From positions 21,675 through 85,674 of the forward strand of contig NZ_KB891230.1 in assembly GCF_000373365.1 (NCBI RefSeq): a stretch of 64,000 bases of DNA. The letters are read 5' to 3'. Source of the DNA: Parafrankia discariae (lineage in GTDB: Bacteria; Actinomycetota; Actinomycetes; Frankiales; Frankiaceae). Below, in pieces: positions 52,366 through 61,044 of the stretch (positions are counted from its first letter, which is position 1; the number at the start of each line of letters is the position of its first letter). A model generated the notes under the pieces. It had not been told where the DNA came from, made no database searches, and saw only the letters and a program-made list of their open reading frames with translations. A program made the translations under genes and the position numbers.

Positions 52366-53127
52366 TTACGACGGTGACCGATCCGGTGTTGTCGGCAAGG
52401 TGTCCACCGAGATCGGACGCCGGTAATGCTGCCAGTGCAGCACATCCTCGGCGCGAGCCCGGTGGGGAAGATCTTGCTCACGTGCTTTCCTATCAACCCA
52501 GCACCGGCCCACCTCCTCTTCTCCGGCCCCGCCTGTCGAGGACGGATCCTCCAGCGTTCCTCGTTCCAGCTCAGAGATGACCCCATTCATCGTCGATACT
52601 GATGACGACACAGCATCGAGTTCGGCTGCCCGAATGTGCCGAACGGGGTCTACGTCGAACTGTGGCTGCCTTGCGTGGGGCAGCACTGGTCCAGTGGGAG
52701 CTTCCGACTGCACGGATACCCTGCCCGTTGCGGGCAGGCCATCAACGGACGTGGGTTGGGCCGTCTTGGTCTCGATGGCCTTCATCGCCTGGAGCAGATT
52801 TGGCCTCACCTCGGCCCAGCCGATCAGGAGCAGCGGACCAACAGCGTCGAAGGCCGCCCTGCCGTAGTTCCGCTCGATGAGAGGTGCGGCGACGTTCAGC
52901 GCCAACGTGGCGAAACCAGCGAAGACGAGCAGCTTCCACGCCGGCCGCATCTGCCGGGTGCTCGCTCCGCCGAGCGCCGGACGGCGGATGCCGAGAAGAA
53001 GGCCGACCACGGACAGGTCCACCGCGGGAGCGACCAACGGTGCAATTTCCGCCACAGCCCGGATCGTCGAACCGGCAGCGCCGGCCCGGGATCCGGCCCG
53101 GCACGCCGCTCGGGTGCTCACGCTCAC
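52366..53127 (-). CDS. Membrane protein fragment, DUF2637-like, 5' truncated or divergent
   Basis: 253 residues in the open frame. The N-terminal half has hydrophobic segments: VAEIAPLVAPAVDLSVVGLL (two-helix text with AVDLSVV), WKLLVFAGFATLALNVAAPL and AFDAVGPLLLIGWAEVRPNL. The C-terminal half is charged and low-complexity (EEEVGRCWVDRKAREQDLPH). The AVDLSVVGLL segment recalls DUF2637 proteins of actinobacterial mobile elements, but the first helices of that family are not visible. Start is uncertain. A small piece of a paralogue lies at 55986-56048. Confidence 0.4.
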   Translation of the reverse strand: MSVSTRAACRAGSRAGAAGSTIRAVAEIAPLVAPAVDLSVVGLLLGIRRPALGGASTRQMRPAWKLLVFAGFATLALNVAAPLIERNYGRAAFDAVGPLLLIGWAEVRPNLLQAMKAIETKTAQPTSVDGLPATGRVSVQSEAPTGPVLPHARQPQFDVDPVRHIRAAELDAVSSSVSTMNGVISELERGTLEDPSSTGGAGEEEVGRCWVDRKAREQDLPHRARAEDVLHWQHYRRPISVDTLPTTPDRSPS

Positions 53128-53177
53128 CTGCCAGCGGCTACCGCACGAAGTGTCAGGCGATCACCACGGCTGCCCGC

Positions 53178-53876
53178 TTAGGTTGTCGGCGCTCGGAGCA
53201 GGGCCAGCGTCTGGTCCAGCTCGGCTCGCAGGATCTCGCTGGCGCGCTCGCCGTCGCCGGCAGCCACGGCCTCGACGAGGGCGGCGTGCGCGGCGTCGCC
53301 GTGGTTGACCTCGGCGGCGCGAAGGTCCAGAAGCTCGACCAGCTCGATGAGCCCTCGGCGCAGAGTGGGAAGAAACTCGGTGAACAGCCCGTCGAGCACG
53401 GGGTTGCGCGCGGCCGCGACCACGGCGGCGTGCAAGCGGATGTCGGCGTCTACAAAGGCCTCGTCGTCGCCACCGGCCGCCGCCTCCCGCCGCCGGTCGA
53501 GGGCTGCCCGCAAAGCACTCATCTCCACGTCGGTGCGGCGCTGCGCGGCGAGGCGTACCGCCTGCACCTCCATCAGCATCCGCACCTCGTAGACGTCCAC
53601 GACCGCGGCTCGGCGCAACACCTCCCGCCAGTCCTGCGCCGATTCCAGGGCGATGACGAACACGCCGGAGCCCTGCCTGGACTGCACCAGCCCCGCCCCG
53701 GCAAGCGCGCGCAACGCCTCCCGCACAGTGGATCGCCCCACTCCGAGCGCCGCAGCGAGCGACGTCTCCCCGGGCAGACGAGTGCCGACCGGCCACTCGC
53801 CGCCGGTGATCTGCTCCCGCAGACGCTGGGTCGCCTGGTCGACCAGAGACGTCGGATGCAGTGCGCCGAGTGCCAT
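53178..53876 (-). CDS. GntR-family regulator, FCD type
   Basis: 232 residues from ATG 53876. The N-terminal winged HTH has LVDQATQRLREQITGGEWPV, GTRLPGETSLAAALGVGRST and VREALRALAGAGLVQSRQGS. The C-terminal FCD ligand domain (about 80-225) is helical, with VYEVRMLMEVQAVRLAAQRR (D-x4-R-like VYEVRMLME) and His ligands in DADIRLHAAVVAAARNPVLD and HGDAAHAALVEAVAAGDGER. Its DNA-binding specificity is unknown. Divergent from leuA (180 bp apart), so it may regulate leuA or itself. Confidence 0.9.
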   Translation of the reverse strand: MALGALHPTSLVDQATQRLREQITGGEWPVGTRLPGETSLAAALGVGRSTVREALRALAGAGLVQSRQGSGVFVIALESAQDWREVLRRAAVVDVYEVRMLMEVQAVRLAAQRRTDVEMSALRAALDRRREAAAGGDDEAFVDADIRLHAAVVAAARNPVLDGLFTEFLPTLRRGLIELVELLDLRAAEVNHGDAAHAALVEAVAAGDGERASEILRAELDQTLALLRAPTT

Positions 53877-53889
53877 CGGACCCCACAAG

Positions 53890-53920
53890 TTGTCGGAGAA
53901 GCTGAGATCTGGAGTATGGT
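53890..53920 (+). promoter_or_regulatory. Candidate promoter of the leuA leader
   Basis: TTGTCG (53890-53895) and TATGGT (53915-53920), spaced 19 bp, resemble -35/-10 hexamers. The base 7 nt past the -10 is the G of the leader GTG at 53927, so the leader peptide could be translated from a leaderless RNA. Confidence 0.5.
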
Positions 53921-53926
53921 ACGCCC

Positions 53927-53974
53927 GTGACGCTGGGCGTGTGGCTGCTTCTTCTCCGCCGCGGCGGGGCCTGA
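53927..53974 (+). CDS. Leucine-rich leader peptide of leuA (attenuator)
   Basis: A 15-codon frame GTG-TGA encodes MTLGVWLLLLRRGGA, with four consecutive Leu codons (CTG CTT CTT CTC) next to Trp. CTT is a rare codon in such high-GC genomes. The frame ends inside the first arm of a strong hairpin and lies 82 bp before the leuA start. Runs of the amino acid made by the pathway in a short upstream ORF are the mark of ribosome-mediated attenuation: when leucyl-tRNA is scarce the ribosome stalls on the Leu run. Too short for usual gene callers. Confidence 0.75.
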   Translation: MTLGVWLLLLRRGGA

Positions 53975-53999
53975 CACGACCGGCACCCCGCCGCGGTGG
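53956..53999 (+). promoter_or_regulatory. Hairpin in the leuA leader
   Basis: CCGCCGCGGCGGGG (53956-53969) pairs with CCCCGCCGCGGTGG (53986-53999) over 14 bp with one mismatch, around a 16-base loop. The left arm overlaps the last codons of the Leu leader peptide. It is the natural candidate for the terminator or for the stem that stalling rearranges. Confidence 0.7.
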
Positions 54000-54055
54000 A
54001 GCGTCGTGCCGCCGGTCGACCAGGTACGACCGAGCCGGAAAGGCCGACCGCTCCC

Positions 54056-55963
54056 ATGTCCGTTCATTCCTCCGGGCTGCCTGCCGCGGCGGCGCCCGCC
54101 GACACCTCGTCGGCCCCCGCCGGGGCAGGCCCCGCCTCCCCCGCCACCGCGGGCAGTTTTCCCACGCTGATCCGACCCCGGGGCACCAGGCCGGCCCACG
54201 CGCCCGCCTGGAATCCGCAGCGCCCCAGTTCCATGCCCCACCAGCGGTACGAGCCCGTCCACGAGCGGGTGAACCTGCCCGGCATCGACCCGCCCGCCCG
54301 GAGCTGGCCGACGCGCCGCGTCGACACCGCGCCGCTATGGGTTCCGGTGGACCTGCGGGACGGCAACCAGGCCCTGCGCGAGCCCATGGACACGCCACGC
54401 AAGCGAACCATGTTCGACCTCTTCGTCGCCATGGGCTTCAAGGAGATCGAGATCGGTTACCCCTCGGCCAGCCAGACCGACTTCGATTTCGTCCGGCACC
54501 TGGTCGAGGACGACGCCGTCCCACCGGACGTCACCGTGGTGGTGTTCACGCCGGCACGGCGCGACCTCATCGAACGGACCTTCGAGTCGATCGCCGGGAT
54601 ACCGAGCACCGGCGGGATGCCACGGGTCGTGGTCCACCTCTACGTCGCGACGGCCCCGGTCTGGCGGCAGGTCGTCCTCGGCCGCGACCGCGCGGACCTG
54701 CTGGCGCTGGCCCGTGACGCCGCCGGGCACATGGCCCGGCTCGCCGAGGCACCGCACTGCCCGGACGTCCGCTTCCAGTTCTCCCCCGAGGTCTTCAACG
54801 CGACCGAACCCGACTTCGCGCTGGAGATCTGCAACACCTTCACCGAGCTGTGGGACGCCTGTCCGCAACGGCCGGTCATCCACAATCTGCCGGCGACGGT
54901 CGAGATCTCCACACCGAACATCTACGCCGACCAGATCGAGTACATGCACCGCAACCTGGACCGGCGGGACTCGGTGATCCTCTCCGTCCACCCGCACAAC
55001 GACCGCGGCACCGGGGTCGCGTGCGCGGAGCTGGCGCTGCTCGCCGGCGCGCAGCGGGTCGAGGGCTGCCTGTTCGGCAACGGTGAGCGCACCGGCAACG
55101 TCGACCTGGTCACCCTCGCCCTCAACCTCTACTCCCAGGGCGTCAACCCGATGATCGACTTCTCGGACATCGACGTCATCCGGGACACGGTCGAGCACTG
55201 CAACCGGATGCCGGTTCATCCCCGGCACCCCTACGGCGGCGAGCTGGCGTACACGGCCTTCTCCGGAACCCACCAGGACGCGATCAGCAAGGGCCTCGCG
55301 CACCACGCGGCCCGCGCCGCCGAGCTCTCAGTGCCGGTGGGCCTGACTCCGTGGGCCGTGCCGTACCTGCCGATCGACCCGGCGGACGTCGGGCGCACCT
55401 ACGAGGCACTGATCCGGGTGAACAGCCAGTCCGGCAAAGGCGGCATCGCGCACCTGCTGAACCTGCACCAGGGCCTGAAACTCCCCAGGAGTCTGCAGGT
55501 CGACTTCGCCCGGGCCGCACAGCGGACCGCCGACCGCGACGGCCGGGAGCTCGCGCCCAAGGAGCTGTGGGAGATGTTCCAGGCCCGCTACCTGGCTCCC
55601 GTGCACGACGGGCCGGTCGTGCTGCACACCTGGCGGACCGCCGAGACGGCTGCGGGCGGGCACGAGTTCGTGGCCGAGCTGTCGGTCTCCGGGACGAAGA
55701 CGAGTGCCAGGGCGACCGGAAACGGTCCACTCGCGGCACTGACAGCCCTGCTCGCCGGGGTCGGTGTCGAGGCGGAGATCGTCTCTTACAGTGAACACGC
55801 CATGGAGCGTGGCGGGACCAGCCTCGCGACGGCCTACATCCAGGTCAGCCGGAACGGAACGGACAGCTGGGGCGCCGGCCAGGACACCTCCGTACTGACC
55901 GCCTCGGTCAACGCCGTCATCGCCGCGGTCAACCGCCTGCCGCGACAGCCGGCCCCGCGATGA
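54056..55963 (+). CDS. leuA: 2-isopropylmalate synthase
   Basis: 635 residues from ATG 54056, preceded by the leader above. The N-terminus is extended and low-complexity to about residue 35. The DRE-TIM barrel (about 75-360) has [20 protein letters not shown] (DRDGxQ motif with metal-ligand Asp), [40 protein letters not shown] (HxH metal ligands) and [20 protein letters not shown]. The C-terminal regulatory LeuA dimer domain (about 490-625) ends [20 protein letters not shown]. Condenses acetyl-CoA with 2-oxoisovalerate, the first step of leucine synthesis. The long type-II form and the leucine leader support a true LeuA, not a homocitrate synthase. No other leu gene is in the window. Confidence 0.95.
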   Translation: MSVHSSGLPAAAAPADTSSAPAGAGPASPATAGSFPTLIRPRGTRPAHAPAWNPQRPSSMPHQRYEPVHERVNLPGIDPPARSWPTRRVDTAPLWVPVDLRDGNQALREPMDTPRKRTMFDLFVAMGFKEIEIGYPSASQTDFDFVRHLVEDDAVPPDVTVVVFTPARRDLIERTFESIAGIPSTGGMPRVVVHLYVATAPVWRQVVLGRDRADLLALARDAAGHMARLAEAPHCPDVRFQFSPEVFNATEPDFALEICNTFTELWDACPQRPVIHNLPATVEISTPNIYADQIEYMHRNLDRRDSVILSVHPHNDRGTGVACAELALLAGAQRVEGCLFGNGERTGNVDLVTLALNLYSQGVNPMIDFSDIDVIRDTVEHCNRMPVHPRHPYGGELAYTAFSGTHQDAISKGLAHHAARAAELSVPVGLTPWAVPYLPIDPADVGRTYEALIRVNSQSGKGGIAHLLNLHQGLKLPRSLQVDFARAAQRTADRDGRELAPKELWEMFQARYLAPVHDGPVVLHTWRTAETAAGGHEFVAELSVSGTKTSARATGNGPLAALTALLAGVGVEAEIVSYSEHAMERGGTSLATAYIQVSRNGTDSWGAGQDTSVLTASVNAVIAAVNRLPRQPAPR

Positions 55964-55985
55964 GCGGCCCTGTCTCCGGGGCCGG

Positions 55986-56165
55986 TCATCGCCAGATGAC
56001 GGATCCCGAACAGAAGACCGACCACGGACAGGTCCACCGCGGGAACGCCACCGCCACCGGAAGCGGATTGAGCCACGTCGTCTCGCCGCAGCCGGCGCAC
56101 ACCCGCGGCCACGCCGCGTCGGGCTGATACCTCGTGCCGCAGGACGAACAGAACGAGTTCCGCAT
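55986..56165 (-). pseudogene. Truncated 5' copy of the NUDIX gene fused to a DUF2637-like relic
   Basis: From ATG 56165 the first 40 codons are identical to those of the NUDIX gene at 63439-63966 (MRNSFCSSCGTRYQPDAAWP, VCAGCGETTWLNPLPVAVA). At 56044 homology ends and the frame runs on as FPRWTCPWSVF to a stop. In a neighbouring frame the same DNA reads VPAVDLSVVGLLFGIRHLAM, a paralogue of AVDLSVVGLLLG in the gene at 52366. So the junction joins a NUDIX 5' end to a DUF2637-like gene fragment. Only the zinc ribbon could be made. Confidence 0.75.
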
Positions 56166-56199
56166 GGCGCATGACGATATTCGCTCGGGCCACCGGTCC
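56044..56199. repeat. Left copy of a direct repeat of at least 156 bp
   Basis: Identical, with no mismatch found, to 63845-64000 in the same orientation. It contains the NUDIX 5' coding region and upstream DNA. The right copy runs off the window end, so the full repeat length is unknown. The two copies bracket the 7.6-kb block of seven minus-strand genes, the TetR gene and the SnoaL-like gene. Confidence 0.95.
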
Positions 56200-56203
56200 C
56201 GCC

Positions 56204-56839
56204 TCAGATCGCCGTGATCGTGGCGGGGGCGCGCTCGGCCCGGCTGAACGCGCGCAGGACGGCCGTGGGCCCGTGCCGGTGCACCGCGAGACGCGTCAGC
56301 AGGGCGAGCACCGCGTCGGTGGCCCGCGTCGGCAGCTCCGGTGTCGGCACACCCACACTCACCGCCAGGTCGTCCGAGTGCACGGCGATCTCCAGGATGC
56401 GGGTGGCCAGGAAGTCGTCGAGGGACAGCACCATCGACGCCAGGCTCACGAGCCGCCCGGCCGGCTCGGCCGGCAGCAGGTCGCGCAGCTCACCGATGGC
56501 GGCGGCGGCCTGGGCCGCCAGCGCGCCCGGACCGGCCACGGCCATCTCCCCGCTGGCGCGGCGGATGAGCACGTTGAGGTCGTCGTCCAGGGGCGCGCCG
56601 ATCCAGACCGCCTGGGTGGTGTAGTGGTCGAACAGCGTCACGGGCCGCTCGTCCGGTGGCGGCTCGGCGAGCAGCCGCGGAACGACGGTGATCTGCCAGG
56701 CCAGGTGCGCGGCCAGCCCACCGACGCGGAGTTCGGCCAACGCGCTGTCGGTCTCCCACGACGCGGCGACCGCCGGATCACGCAGCAGCACGGCGGCCGA
56801 GGCCGCGACATCCAGAAAAAGCTGCCTGTCTGATGTCAT
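56204..56839 (-). CDS. Mycothiol-dependent maleylpyruvate isomerase-like (DinB/MDMPI) protein
   Basis: 211 residues. Helical DinB-type text: LRVGGLAAHLAWQITVVPRL (H in AAHLAW) and the metal-binding ASMVLSLDDFLATRILEIAV...HSDDLAVSVG (D/E and H near the end) typical of the MDMPI_N domain. The usual second-domain SCP-2-like tail is missing, so this is a single-domain member. Such proteins use mycothiol, the actinobacterial thiol. Last gene of the minus-strand operon; its stop lies 5 bp from the direct repeat. Confidence 0.8.
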   Translation of the reverse strand: MTSDRQLFLDVAASAAVLLRDPAVAASWETDSALAELRVGGLAAHLAWQITVVPRLLAEPPPDERPVTLFDHYTTQAVWIGAPLDDDLNVLIRRASGEMAVAGPGALAAQAAAAIGELRDLLPAEPAGRLVSLASMVLSLDDFLATRILEIAVHSDDLAVSVGVPTPELPTRATDAVLALLTRLAVHRHGPTAVLRAFSRAERAPATITAI

Positions 56840-56934
56840 ACGGCAGATCCTCCCGCGACTCGCTCGCGAGCGGCGCGCTCAGGGGCGTCGGCCGGAGCCT
56901 CTGGGCGTGCCGGGTCAGCCGAAGCCGGTCAGGG

Positions 56935-57756
56935 TCAGGGCGCGGACGAGCCCTCCGGGCCGGCGCTGCCCGAGCCTGCCCCGCGGCTCATCGCGAGGAC
57001 GGCGTCGCGGCGGCTCGTCGCGCCGAACGGTGAGCCGCCGGTGGGGTTCGGGCTGCCGAAGATCCAGGTGGGCCCGTCTGCGAGGTGGTCGAGTGCCTGC
57101 TTCGCGACGTCGGCCGGGTCCGCGGCGTCGCCGTAGGGCTCACCTTTCGCGTCGAACACGCGGCGCATGGACGGGGTGTCGGTCCTGCCGAGCACGAGAG
57201 CGAGGACGTCGACGCCGCTGGTGTGCCATTCGGCCCAGAGCGCCTCGGCGAGGAGGAGATCGAAGGCCTTGGTGGCACCGTAGGTGGCGAGCGTCGCGCC
57301 ACCGGCCCAGGCCGCGCCGGAGGTCACCAGAACCAGGCCACCGCGCCGCCGGGCAACCATCGGGCCACCGAAGCGGTAGGCGGCTTCGAGGACGCTGTCG
57401 CAGTTGCGGTGGATCAACTTCAGATGGGTGTCGAGGTCCTTGTCAAGGAAGAGGGTGCTGGTGTCGTCGCCGCCGGCGTTGTAGACGAACAGTCCGATTT
57501 CGAGGTCGGAGGTCGCGTCCGCGAGCGATGCGACGGCGCCTGGCACCCTGAGGTCCAGCGCGACCGTGCGGACCTCGACGCCGTGCCGGGCCCGTATTTC
57601 CTCGGCGAACGCCTCCAGGACGGGAACCCGCCGGGCGACCAGGACGACGTTCAGGCCCCGGGCTGCCATCTCGTGCGCGAACGCGGCGCCGACTCCGTCG
57701 GACCCGCCAGCGATGATGCCCCACGGTCCGTATTTGTCTGTCATAACTGTCGTCAC
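56935..57756 (-). CDS. Short-chain dehydrogenase
   Basis: 273 residues from GTG 57756 (GTGA overlap with the upstream gene; ATG 57744 with AAAGGTG upstream is an alternative). GPWGIIAGGSDGVGAAFAHE gives the GxxxGxG loop (GGSDGVG), VYNAGGDD is the NAG motif, and VTSGAAWAGGATLATYGATK has catalytic Ser and Y-x-x-x-K. It probably oxidises or reduces a hydroxyl group; substrate unknown. Part of the TetR-linked operon. Confidence 0.88.
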   Translation of the reverse strand: MTTVMTDKYGPWGIIAGGSDGVGAAFAHEMAARGLNVVLVARRVPVLEAFAEEIRARHGVEVRTVALDLRVPGAVASLADATSDLEIGLFVYNAGGDDTSTLFLDKDLDTHLKLIHRNCDSVLEAAYRFGGPMVARRRGGLVLVTSGAAWAGGATLATYGATKAFDLLLAEALWAEWHTSGVDVLALVLGRTDTPSMRRVFDAKGEPYGDAADPADVAKQALDHLADGPTWIFGSPNPTGGSPFGATSRRDAVLAMSRGAGSGSAGPEGSSAP

Positions 57757-58637
57757 CTTTCGATGGTGGGTGGGCGGGCGGTCGGCGGCGCCCCGGCGCC
57801 CTCAGCGCCCCCGGCGGCCTCAGCGGTCAGGAGGTCGCGTGCTGCCTGCACGCAGCGGCGGGCACGTTCTTCGGTCGGCTCGCCTGCCTGGGCCGCGGAA
57901 AGCATCGGAACTTCGAGCCCGATCACGATGTCCGGGGGGAGTACGGCGAGGATGTCCCGTAGGGGGAGCTCACCCTCGCCTGGCACCATCCTGTTGATCG
58001 AGTCCTCGCGGTAAACCATGCCGCGCTGCTGGAGCGTGTTGTCGCTGAGCTGCGCGTAGGCAAGCAGGGCGGGATCGACCGCGGCCAGGTCTGCCGGGGT
58101 GTGCCCGGACCGCGCCAGGTGCATGGTGTCGATGAGTAGCCGGAAGTCCGGGCACGCGACGTGACGGACCGCCGCCAGCGCGGAGTCAAGATCCTTGATG
58201 GTCAACGAGGGCGCGAACTCGACCGTCGTCTGCATCCCGCGTTCGCTGGCCATCTCGGCGAGCGTCCCGAACTCGTCGTGGCTGCGGTCGAGGTCCGGGT
58301 CCATGGTGACGGTGTTGACCATTGCGACGCCGAGTTCGGCCATCACGTCCAGGTCCGCGGCGTAGCCGCGCATGTCGCTCCCGGGACGGACGACGAACCC
58401 TTCGGCAAGGGAGATCGACACCTCGCGTTCGCGCATCGCCGCGATCGTCCGCTGCCGCAGCGCGGCGTCGTCGCGCAGCGAGAACGGCGCATAGCCATGT
58501 GGGTTGATCGGGTTGCCGGAAAGCACGGCGGCTATGTATCTGCAACCGAGATCCGCGGCAAGATGCACGAACTCCACCGGCGGCAGCCCGAAGACGGTCT
58601 GGTGCTCGATGCCCAACCGTCCCGTAGTGATCGACAT
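57753..58637 (-). CDS. TIM-barrel isomerase/epimerase-like protein
   Basis: 294 residues. Hallmarks of the xylose-isomerase-like/IolE family: TVEFAPSLTIKDLDSALAAV, CPDFRLLIDTMHLARSGHTP (metal-ligand-like D-x-M-H), YAQLSDNTLQQRGM and VPGEGELPLRDILAVLPPDI (GEGELP). Family members isomerise or epimerise sugar acids or inositol derivatives with a divalent metal. It overlaps the SDR gene by 4 nt and follows the first of two dehydrogenases. Substrate unknown. Confidence 0.85.
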   Translation of the reverse strand: MSITTGRLGIEHQTVFGLPPVEFVHLAADLGCRYIAAVLSGNPINPHGYAPFSLRDDAALRQRTIAAMREREVSISLAEGFVVRPGSDMRGYAADLDVMAELGVAMVNTVTMDPDLDRSHDEFGTLAEMASERGMQTTVEFAPSLTIKDLDSALAAVRHVACPDFRLLIDTMHLARSGHTPADLAAVDPALLAYAQLSDNTLQQRGMVYREDSINRMVPGEGELPLRDILAVLPPDIVIGLEVPMLSAAQAGEPTEERARRCVQAARDLLTAEAAGGAEGAGAPPTARPPTIER

Positions 58638-58655
58638 TCGAGTATTCGTCCGGAT

Positions 58656-59465
58656 TCAACTGGACCGCATGGCGGCGACGAAACGCTGTGCGACCTCGAC
58701 CAGCCCGCTGCCGGGGGCGTCACCGAGAATCTCGGCCATCAGCGTGACGTCTTTGGTGAGCGTCAGATTCGCGGGCGAGTCCGCGAGACCGGCGAGGGAA
58801 TGGGCACGCAACCGCACTCCGGAGGCTACGCAGGCCGAGCTGCTGGTCGTTAGGACCGCGGCGAGGCCCGCGGGGTCGACGCCGAGCGATTCCCCGGCTT
58901 TCATCGCGTCGTCCGCGAGCGCGATCTGCGCGGAGAACATCGTGTTGTTGATGAGCTTCGCGTACGACCCCGCCCCGACGGCGCCGAGGTGTACGACATG
59001 GTTGGACAGCGCCGAGAGCAGCTCGGTGACATCGGCGAGCGTGTCGGCATCCCCGCCGATCATGATCGTCAGTTCGCCGGTGAGGGCCCGTGGTTGCCCG
59101 CCACTCACCGGCGCGTCCAGGACACGTAGGCCGTGCGTCGCCGCCCGCCCGGCGATCTTACGGATCTGTGCGGGTGCCACCGTGCTGTGGACGAGCACGA
59201 CCGCGCCGGGATTGAGGGTGCCGGCCAAGCCGTCCGGTCCGAACATGACCTCTTCCACACCTGCCGCGTCAAAGACACAGATGCCGACTGCGTCGACCAA
59301 CGCGCCCATCTCCGCCGGGGTGGCCGCGATGGCGGCGCTGGTGCCGGCGAACGGTTCCAGCGACTCCGGCCGCCGGGCGTAGAGGGTGAGGTCGTGACCT
59401 CGCGCCTGAAGCCGTTGCGCCATCGGCAGCCCCATGCTGCCGAGCCCGATGAATCCAGTCTTCAC
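58656..59465 (-). CDS. NAD(P)-dependent beta-hydroxyacid dehydrogenase (3-HIBADH-like), copy 2
   Basis: 269 residues from GTG 59465; the longer open frame reaching 59999 is not this gene. N-terminal KTGFIGLGSMGLPMAQRLQA (GLGxMG), LDAPVSGGQPRALTGELTIM (D-x-P-V-S-G-G), GSYAKLINNTMFSAQIALAD (catalytic K) and LTKDVTLMAEILGDAPGSGL. It matches 3-hydroxyisobutyrate/tartronate-semialdehyde reductase-type enzymes. Its sister gene lies 37 bp upstream. Confidence 0.9.
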   Translation of the reverse strand: MKTGFIGLGSMGLPMAQRLQARGHDLTLYARRPESLEPFAGTSAAIAATPAEMGALVDAVGICVFDAAGVEEVMFGPDGLAGTLNPGAVVLVHSTVAPAQIRKIAGRAATHGLRVLDAPVSGGQPRALTGELTIMIGGDADTLADVTELLSALSNHVVHLGAVGAGSYAKLINNTMFSAQIALADDAMKAGESLGVDPAGLAAVLTTSSSACVASGVRLRAHSLAGLADSPANLTLTKDVTLMAEILGDAPGSGLVEVAQRFVAAMRSS

Positions 59466-59502
59466 GGTGTCCTCGTCGTGGTAGCTCTCGGCGTACTGGT
59501 GG

Positions 59503-60345
59503 TCATGGTGTCCGGGCCGGTGCACCGGTCTGGCGGAGCACCTTCGTCTCGACGGCGTCGGAGGCCAGTACTGTCCCGATGACCCCGAGGTCCGCGCCTG
59601 TGCTGCGTGCGACCTCGCGGACCACGGTGACGTCCTTGAGCATGAGGTCCCCGATGCGCCCGGGGACCGCATCGACCGACCCGCCGCTGGCGACGATCGT
59701 GAGGGCGCGGCTGGCGCCGCTGCCGTGCTGGACGGCCGCCAGGATCGCCTTCTCCTCGATGCCCAGCGAAGCCGCCAGGCGCACCGCATCGACCGCGAGG
59801 CCGACCTGCGCGACGAACAGCGCGTTGTTGACGAGCTTGACCCGCTGACCGTTGCCCAGCTCCCCCACGAACATGATCGGCGACGCGTACGCCCCGAGGA
59901 CCGGTCGCAGCTCGTCCAGCAGTGCCTCGTCGCCGCCCACCCACAGGGTGAGGCGGCCGGCGGCGACGTCGTGCGGGCCGCCCGAGAGCGCGGCGTCAAG
60001 GACTCGTATTCCCCGGTCCGCTCCCTGGTCGGCGAGCAGGTGCGCGGTCGCGGGGTCCGAGGTTGTGTGCTGGACGAGCGTCGCTCCCGGCCTCATGGCG
60101 GCGATGGCCCCGTCGGGGCCGAGGCACACCTGCCTGACCTGGTCGTCCCGGAGCACGACGATGAACACCGCATCCGCGTCATGGACGGTCTCCGCCACGG
60201 TCGCCGCCCAGCGCAGCCCGTCGGCCTCGGCCGCTGGCCTGGCCTCCGGGCGGCGCACCAGCACCGTGACGTCGTGGCCGGCGGCTGTCAGCCTGTCGAT
60301 TATCGGCCGGCCCATCCGGCCCGGCCCGACAAATCCGATCTTCAT
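59503..60345 (-). CDS. NAD(P)-dependent beta-hydroxyacid dehydrogenase (3-HIBADH-like), copy 1
   Basis: 280 residues, ATG start. KIGFVGPGRMGRPIIDRLTA is the NADP-binding loop (GPGRMG, with P instead of L), VLDAALSGGPHDVAAGRLTL has the substrate loop with A for P (DAALSGG), and QRVKLVNNALFVAQVGLAVD carries the catalytic K. It diverged from the copy at 58656. Two such enzymes side by side suggest a reduction/oxidation of two related hydroxy acids, or a heteromer. Confidence 0.88.
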   Translation of the reverse strand: MKIGFVGPGRMGRPIIDRLTAAGHDVTVLVRRPEARPAAEADGLRWAATVAETVHDADAVFIVVLRDDQVRQVCLGPDGAIAAMRPGATLVQHTTSDPATAHLLADQGADRGIRVLDAALSGGPHDVAAGRLTLWVGGDEALLDELRPVLGAYASPIMFVGELGNGQRVKLVNNALFVAQVGLAVDAVRLAASLGIEEKAILAAVQHGSGASRALTIVASGGSVDAVPGRIGDLMLKDVTVVREVARSTGADLGVIGTVLASDAVETKVLRQTGAPARTP

Positions 60346-60419
60346 TGATCCTCCAGACGGCGTGCGTACTGGCGCTCGGCCGGCGGGTCGCCGCCGACAG
60401 GCCGGTCACCGAGGGCGGG

Positions 60420-60926
60420 TCAGTCGCCGCCGGCAGGCGGGCGTGGGGCAAGCATGGCGCGGTGTTCGGGGGTGCCGTCGAGGTTGGCATTGACCCGCTC
60501 ACTGATACGCCAGCCATGCGGTGTGCGCGTCCAGCGCCAGGTGTTCGCGGAGACGCGGGCGACCCAGAACCGGTCGGCGTCGGCATCCCAGCGGATGTTG
60601 AGCGCGTAGCTGCGGCCGGTCGCCTGGTCCCCGTCGATCACGATGTGCGGGACGGTCAGGACGTGACCGCAGCCGCCCTGGATCAGGCGCTGGTGGCCGC
60701 CGTTGACCATGTCGACAATGGCGTCCCGGCCGCGCATCCGCAGGTGGGGAACGGCGTCGAAGGTGCCTTCTTCGGTCCACAGCTCCGCCGTGGCGGTCGC
60801 CGACCCGCTGTCGACGGCGGGCCCGTACTGGGCGACGAGCTGCATGATCTCGACCTGGTCCTCCAGCAGCCGGACCCTCGCCGCCAGCATCTCGACAGCG
60901 GCGCGCAGCTCCTCAATCTCACTCAT
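60420..60926 (-). CDS. SnoaL-like (NTF2-fold) protein
   Basis: 168 residues, ATG start. Coiled N-terminus (EELRAAVEMLAARVRLLEDQ), then the SnoaL-like fold: LVAQYGPAVDSGSATATAEL, WTEEGTFDAVPHLRMRGRDA, HVLTVPHIVIDGDQATGRSY and TRTPHGWRISERVNANLDGT. NTF2-fold proteins act as hydrolases, isomerases or dehydratases; the exact activity cannot be read here. A second, unrelated-looking SnoaL gene is at 62948. Confidence 0.85.
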   Translation of the reverse strand: MSEIEELRAAVEMLAARVRLLEDQVEIMQLVAQYGPAVDSGSATATAELWTEEGTFDAVPHLRMRGRDAIVDMVNGGHQRLIQGGCGHVLTVPHIVIDGDQATGRSYALNIRWDADADRFWVARVSANTWRWTRTPHGWRISERVNANLDGTPEHRAMLAPRPPAGGD

Positions 60927-60964
60927 CCATGACAGCCCTTCCGAAGGGGTGCGCTATCTGCGTG

Positions 60965-61001
60965 CGTCGGACGTCGGACGTCGGACGTCGGACGCCGGAC
61001 G
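60965..61001. repeat. Tandem 7-bp repeats in the gap upstream of the SnoaL gene
   Basis: GTCGGAC occurs four times in a row, followed by one GCCGGAC. The stretch lies between the SnoaL start and the zinc dehydrogenase stop. It is probably spacer. Confidence 0.8.
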
Positions 61002-61044
61002 CGGGTGCCGGCCGAGCGGGGGCGGCTCAGCGCACGGCTCTGGT

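Noticed and set aside
54056..55963. Homocitrate or citramalate synthase instead of LeuA
   Set aside because: The long type-II form with LeuA dimer domain and the leucine-coded leader argue for 2-isopropylmalate synthase.
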